Below, in pieces: positions 5,386-6,331 of a DNA stretch of 6,331 nt. The translations under genes and the position numbers were made by a program. The first letter of the stretch is position 1, and each line of letters starts with the position of its first letter. The DNA is from Clostridia bacterium (lineage in GTDB: Bacteria; Bacillota; Clostridia; Oscillospirales; SIG627): assembly GCA_017453605.1 (NCBI GenBank), contig JAFTEP010000254.1:1-6331 (forward strand), written 5' to 3'. Below the pieces are notes generated by a model, which did not search any database, was not told the origin of the DNA, and worked only from the letters and a program-made list of their open reading frames with translations.

Positions 5386-6331
5386 ATGAACGGGTTCACA
5401 CACTCTGAGATTTCGCCCACGCACAGGACCTGGGCGCAGATAGACACGGACGCGCTGAAAAAGAATTTTGACGCGATAAGAAAAAACACCTCTGAAAAGA
5501 CGAAGGTCTGCGCGGTGATAAAGGCGGACGCCTACGGTCACGGCGCGCTGATCGCCGCCCGCGCCCTCGAAAAGAGAGCGGACTTTTTCATGGTGGCGGA
5601 GATAAGCGAGGCGCTCAGACTGAGAGACAGCGGAGTGACGGAGCCGATACTGATAGCGGGCCTCACAGATCCGTCATACGCGCCGCTGATGGCGGATCTC
5701 GGGATAAGACAGTGCGTTTATTCGCTTTCCTACGCCGAAGCGCTGAACAAAAAAGCGGACGGAAAAAAACTGAAGATACACCTGAAGCTCGACACGGGGA
5801 TGTCGCGCCTCGGCTTCACGACCGAAAGAGAGGATTTCGCCCTGACGGCTGGGAAAGTCTTCGGCATGAAAAATCTCATCCCCGAAGGCGTGTTCTCGCA
5901 CTACGCCGAAAGCGACGATCTGACCTCGGATTTCACCGACCTGCAGACGGAGCGCTTCGACTCCGCGCTCGGAAAGCTCGAAAAAGAGGGCTTTGAGTTT
6001 GAGATAAAGCACATCTCGAACAGCGCCGCCTCGATGAGATCAGACAATTCGTCGAGGGGGATGGTCAGGGCGGGGATATGTTTATACGGCGCGTATCCTT
6101 CGGAGCAGATAAAAAAGCTCTGGGAAGAAAAAAACGCTCCGCTTATCCCGGTGATGGCGCTGAAAACGAGGATCGCTCAGATAAGAGAGCTCAAGCCCGG
6201 GGAATCCGCGGGCTACGACCGGCGCTTCACGGCGTCAAAACCGACGAAGATCGCCGTGCTCTGCGCGGGATACGCCGACGGTCTGCCGAGGCTTCTCGCC
6301 TCGCCTCCCGGCGCGCGGGTGATCGATGAAA
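5386..6331 (+). CDS. alr: Alanine racemase (3' end beyond window)
   Basis: The enzyme interconverts L- and D-alanine in the cytoplasm, supplying D-alanine for peptidoglycan. The first 315 residues are present of the usual 370-390, and the frame is open to the window edge. Seen: PLP-binding Lys46 in VIKADAYGHG (44-53), HLKLDTGMSRLGF (132-144) with the usual carbamylated-Lys position 134 and Arg141, FSHYAESDD (170-178) with His172, ISNSAAS (210-216), Arg228 in VRAGICLYG (227-235) facing the pyridine nitrogen, the second catalytic base Tyr277 in GYDRRF, and GYADG (295-299). The Met-Asp motif and C-terminal beta-domain end lie outside the window. The ATG has only a weak AGAAG ribosome site 6 bases upstream, and an in-frame TGA at 5368 bars an earlier start. 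It lies 18 bases after the lipoprotein gene. Confidence 0.96.
   Translation, partial: MNGFTHSEISPTHRTWAQIDTDALKKNFDAIRKNTSEKTKVCAVIKADAYGHGALIAARALEKRADFFMVAEISEALRLRDSGVTEPILIAGLTDPSYAPLMADLGIRQCVYSLSYAEALNKKADGKKLKIHLKLDTGMSRLGFTTEREDFALTAGKVFGMKNLIPEGVFSHYAESDDLTSDFTDLQTERFDSALGKLEKEGFEFEIKHISNSAASMRSDNSSRGMVRAGICLYGAYPSEQIKKLWEEKNAPLIPVMALKTRIAQIRELKPGESAGYDRRFTASKPTKIAVLCAGYADGLPRLLASPPGARVIDE

Overview
The window reads as a chromosomal segment of an anaerobic Firmicute, most likely an uncultured member of the Clostridia. The support is indirect: a moderately high-GC genome rich in AGA/AGG and ATA codons, AG-rich Shine-Dalgarno sites, near-consensus sigma-A-type promoters, a DapL-family aminotransferase, a YtrB-type ABC ATPase, and a lipoprotein gene directly upstream of alr, as seen in several spore-forming Firmicutes. 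The species cannot be named. No mobile element, CRISPR array, tRNA, rRNA or recognisable riboswitch is visible.

Left part, minus strand (1-2630). A three-gene unit is transcribed leftwards from a strong promoter (TTGACA-N17-TATGCT, 2602-2630). It encodes a YtrB/YhcG-type ABC ATPase, a six-segment membrane permease and a small secreted or membrane protein with an acidic tract. The ATPase and permease genes overlap by ATGA, and the small gene follows the permease by 14 bases. Further left, behind its own promoter (564-592), lies the 5' part of a sugar phosphate isomerase/epimerase gene that runs off the window.

Right part, plus strand (2692-6331). A divergent promoter (TTTACA-N17-TATAAT, 2692-2720) drives a DapL-like aminotransferase, followed after 2 bases by a stand-alone ADP-dependent NAD(P)H-hydrate dehydratase (nnrD). 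A 74-base gap with a perfect 9-base inverted repeat and a possible internal promoter then precedes a small lipoprotein gene and alr, which is cut by the right edge. Alanine racemase supplies D-alanine for peptidoglycan. A true DapL would supply LL-diaminopimelate for the same polymer, but this copy has lost residues expected for DapL catalysis. NnrD repairs damaged NAD(P)H and is housekeeping.

Most of the window is ordinary metabolism and transport. The items worth a second look are the altered active site of the DapL-like enzyme, the inverted repeat at the lipoprotein start, the unidentified lipoprotein and small membrane protein, and the absence of the GntR-type regulator usually found beside this ABC family. 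I found no convincing sign of an undescribed multi-gene system.
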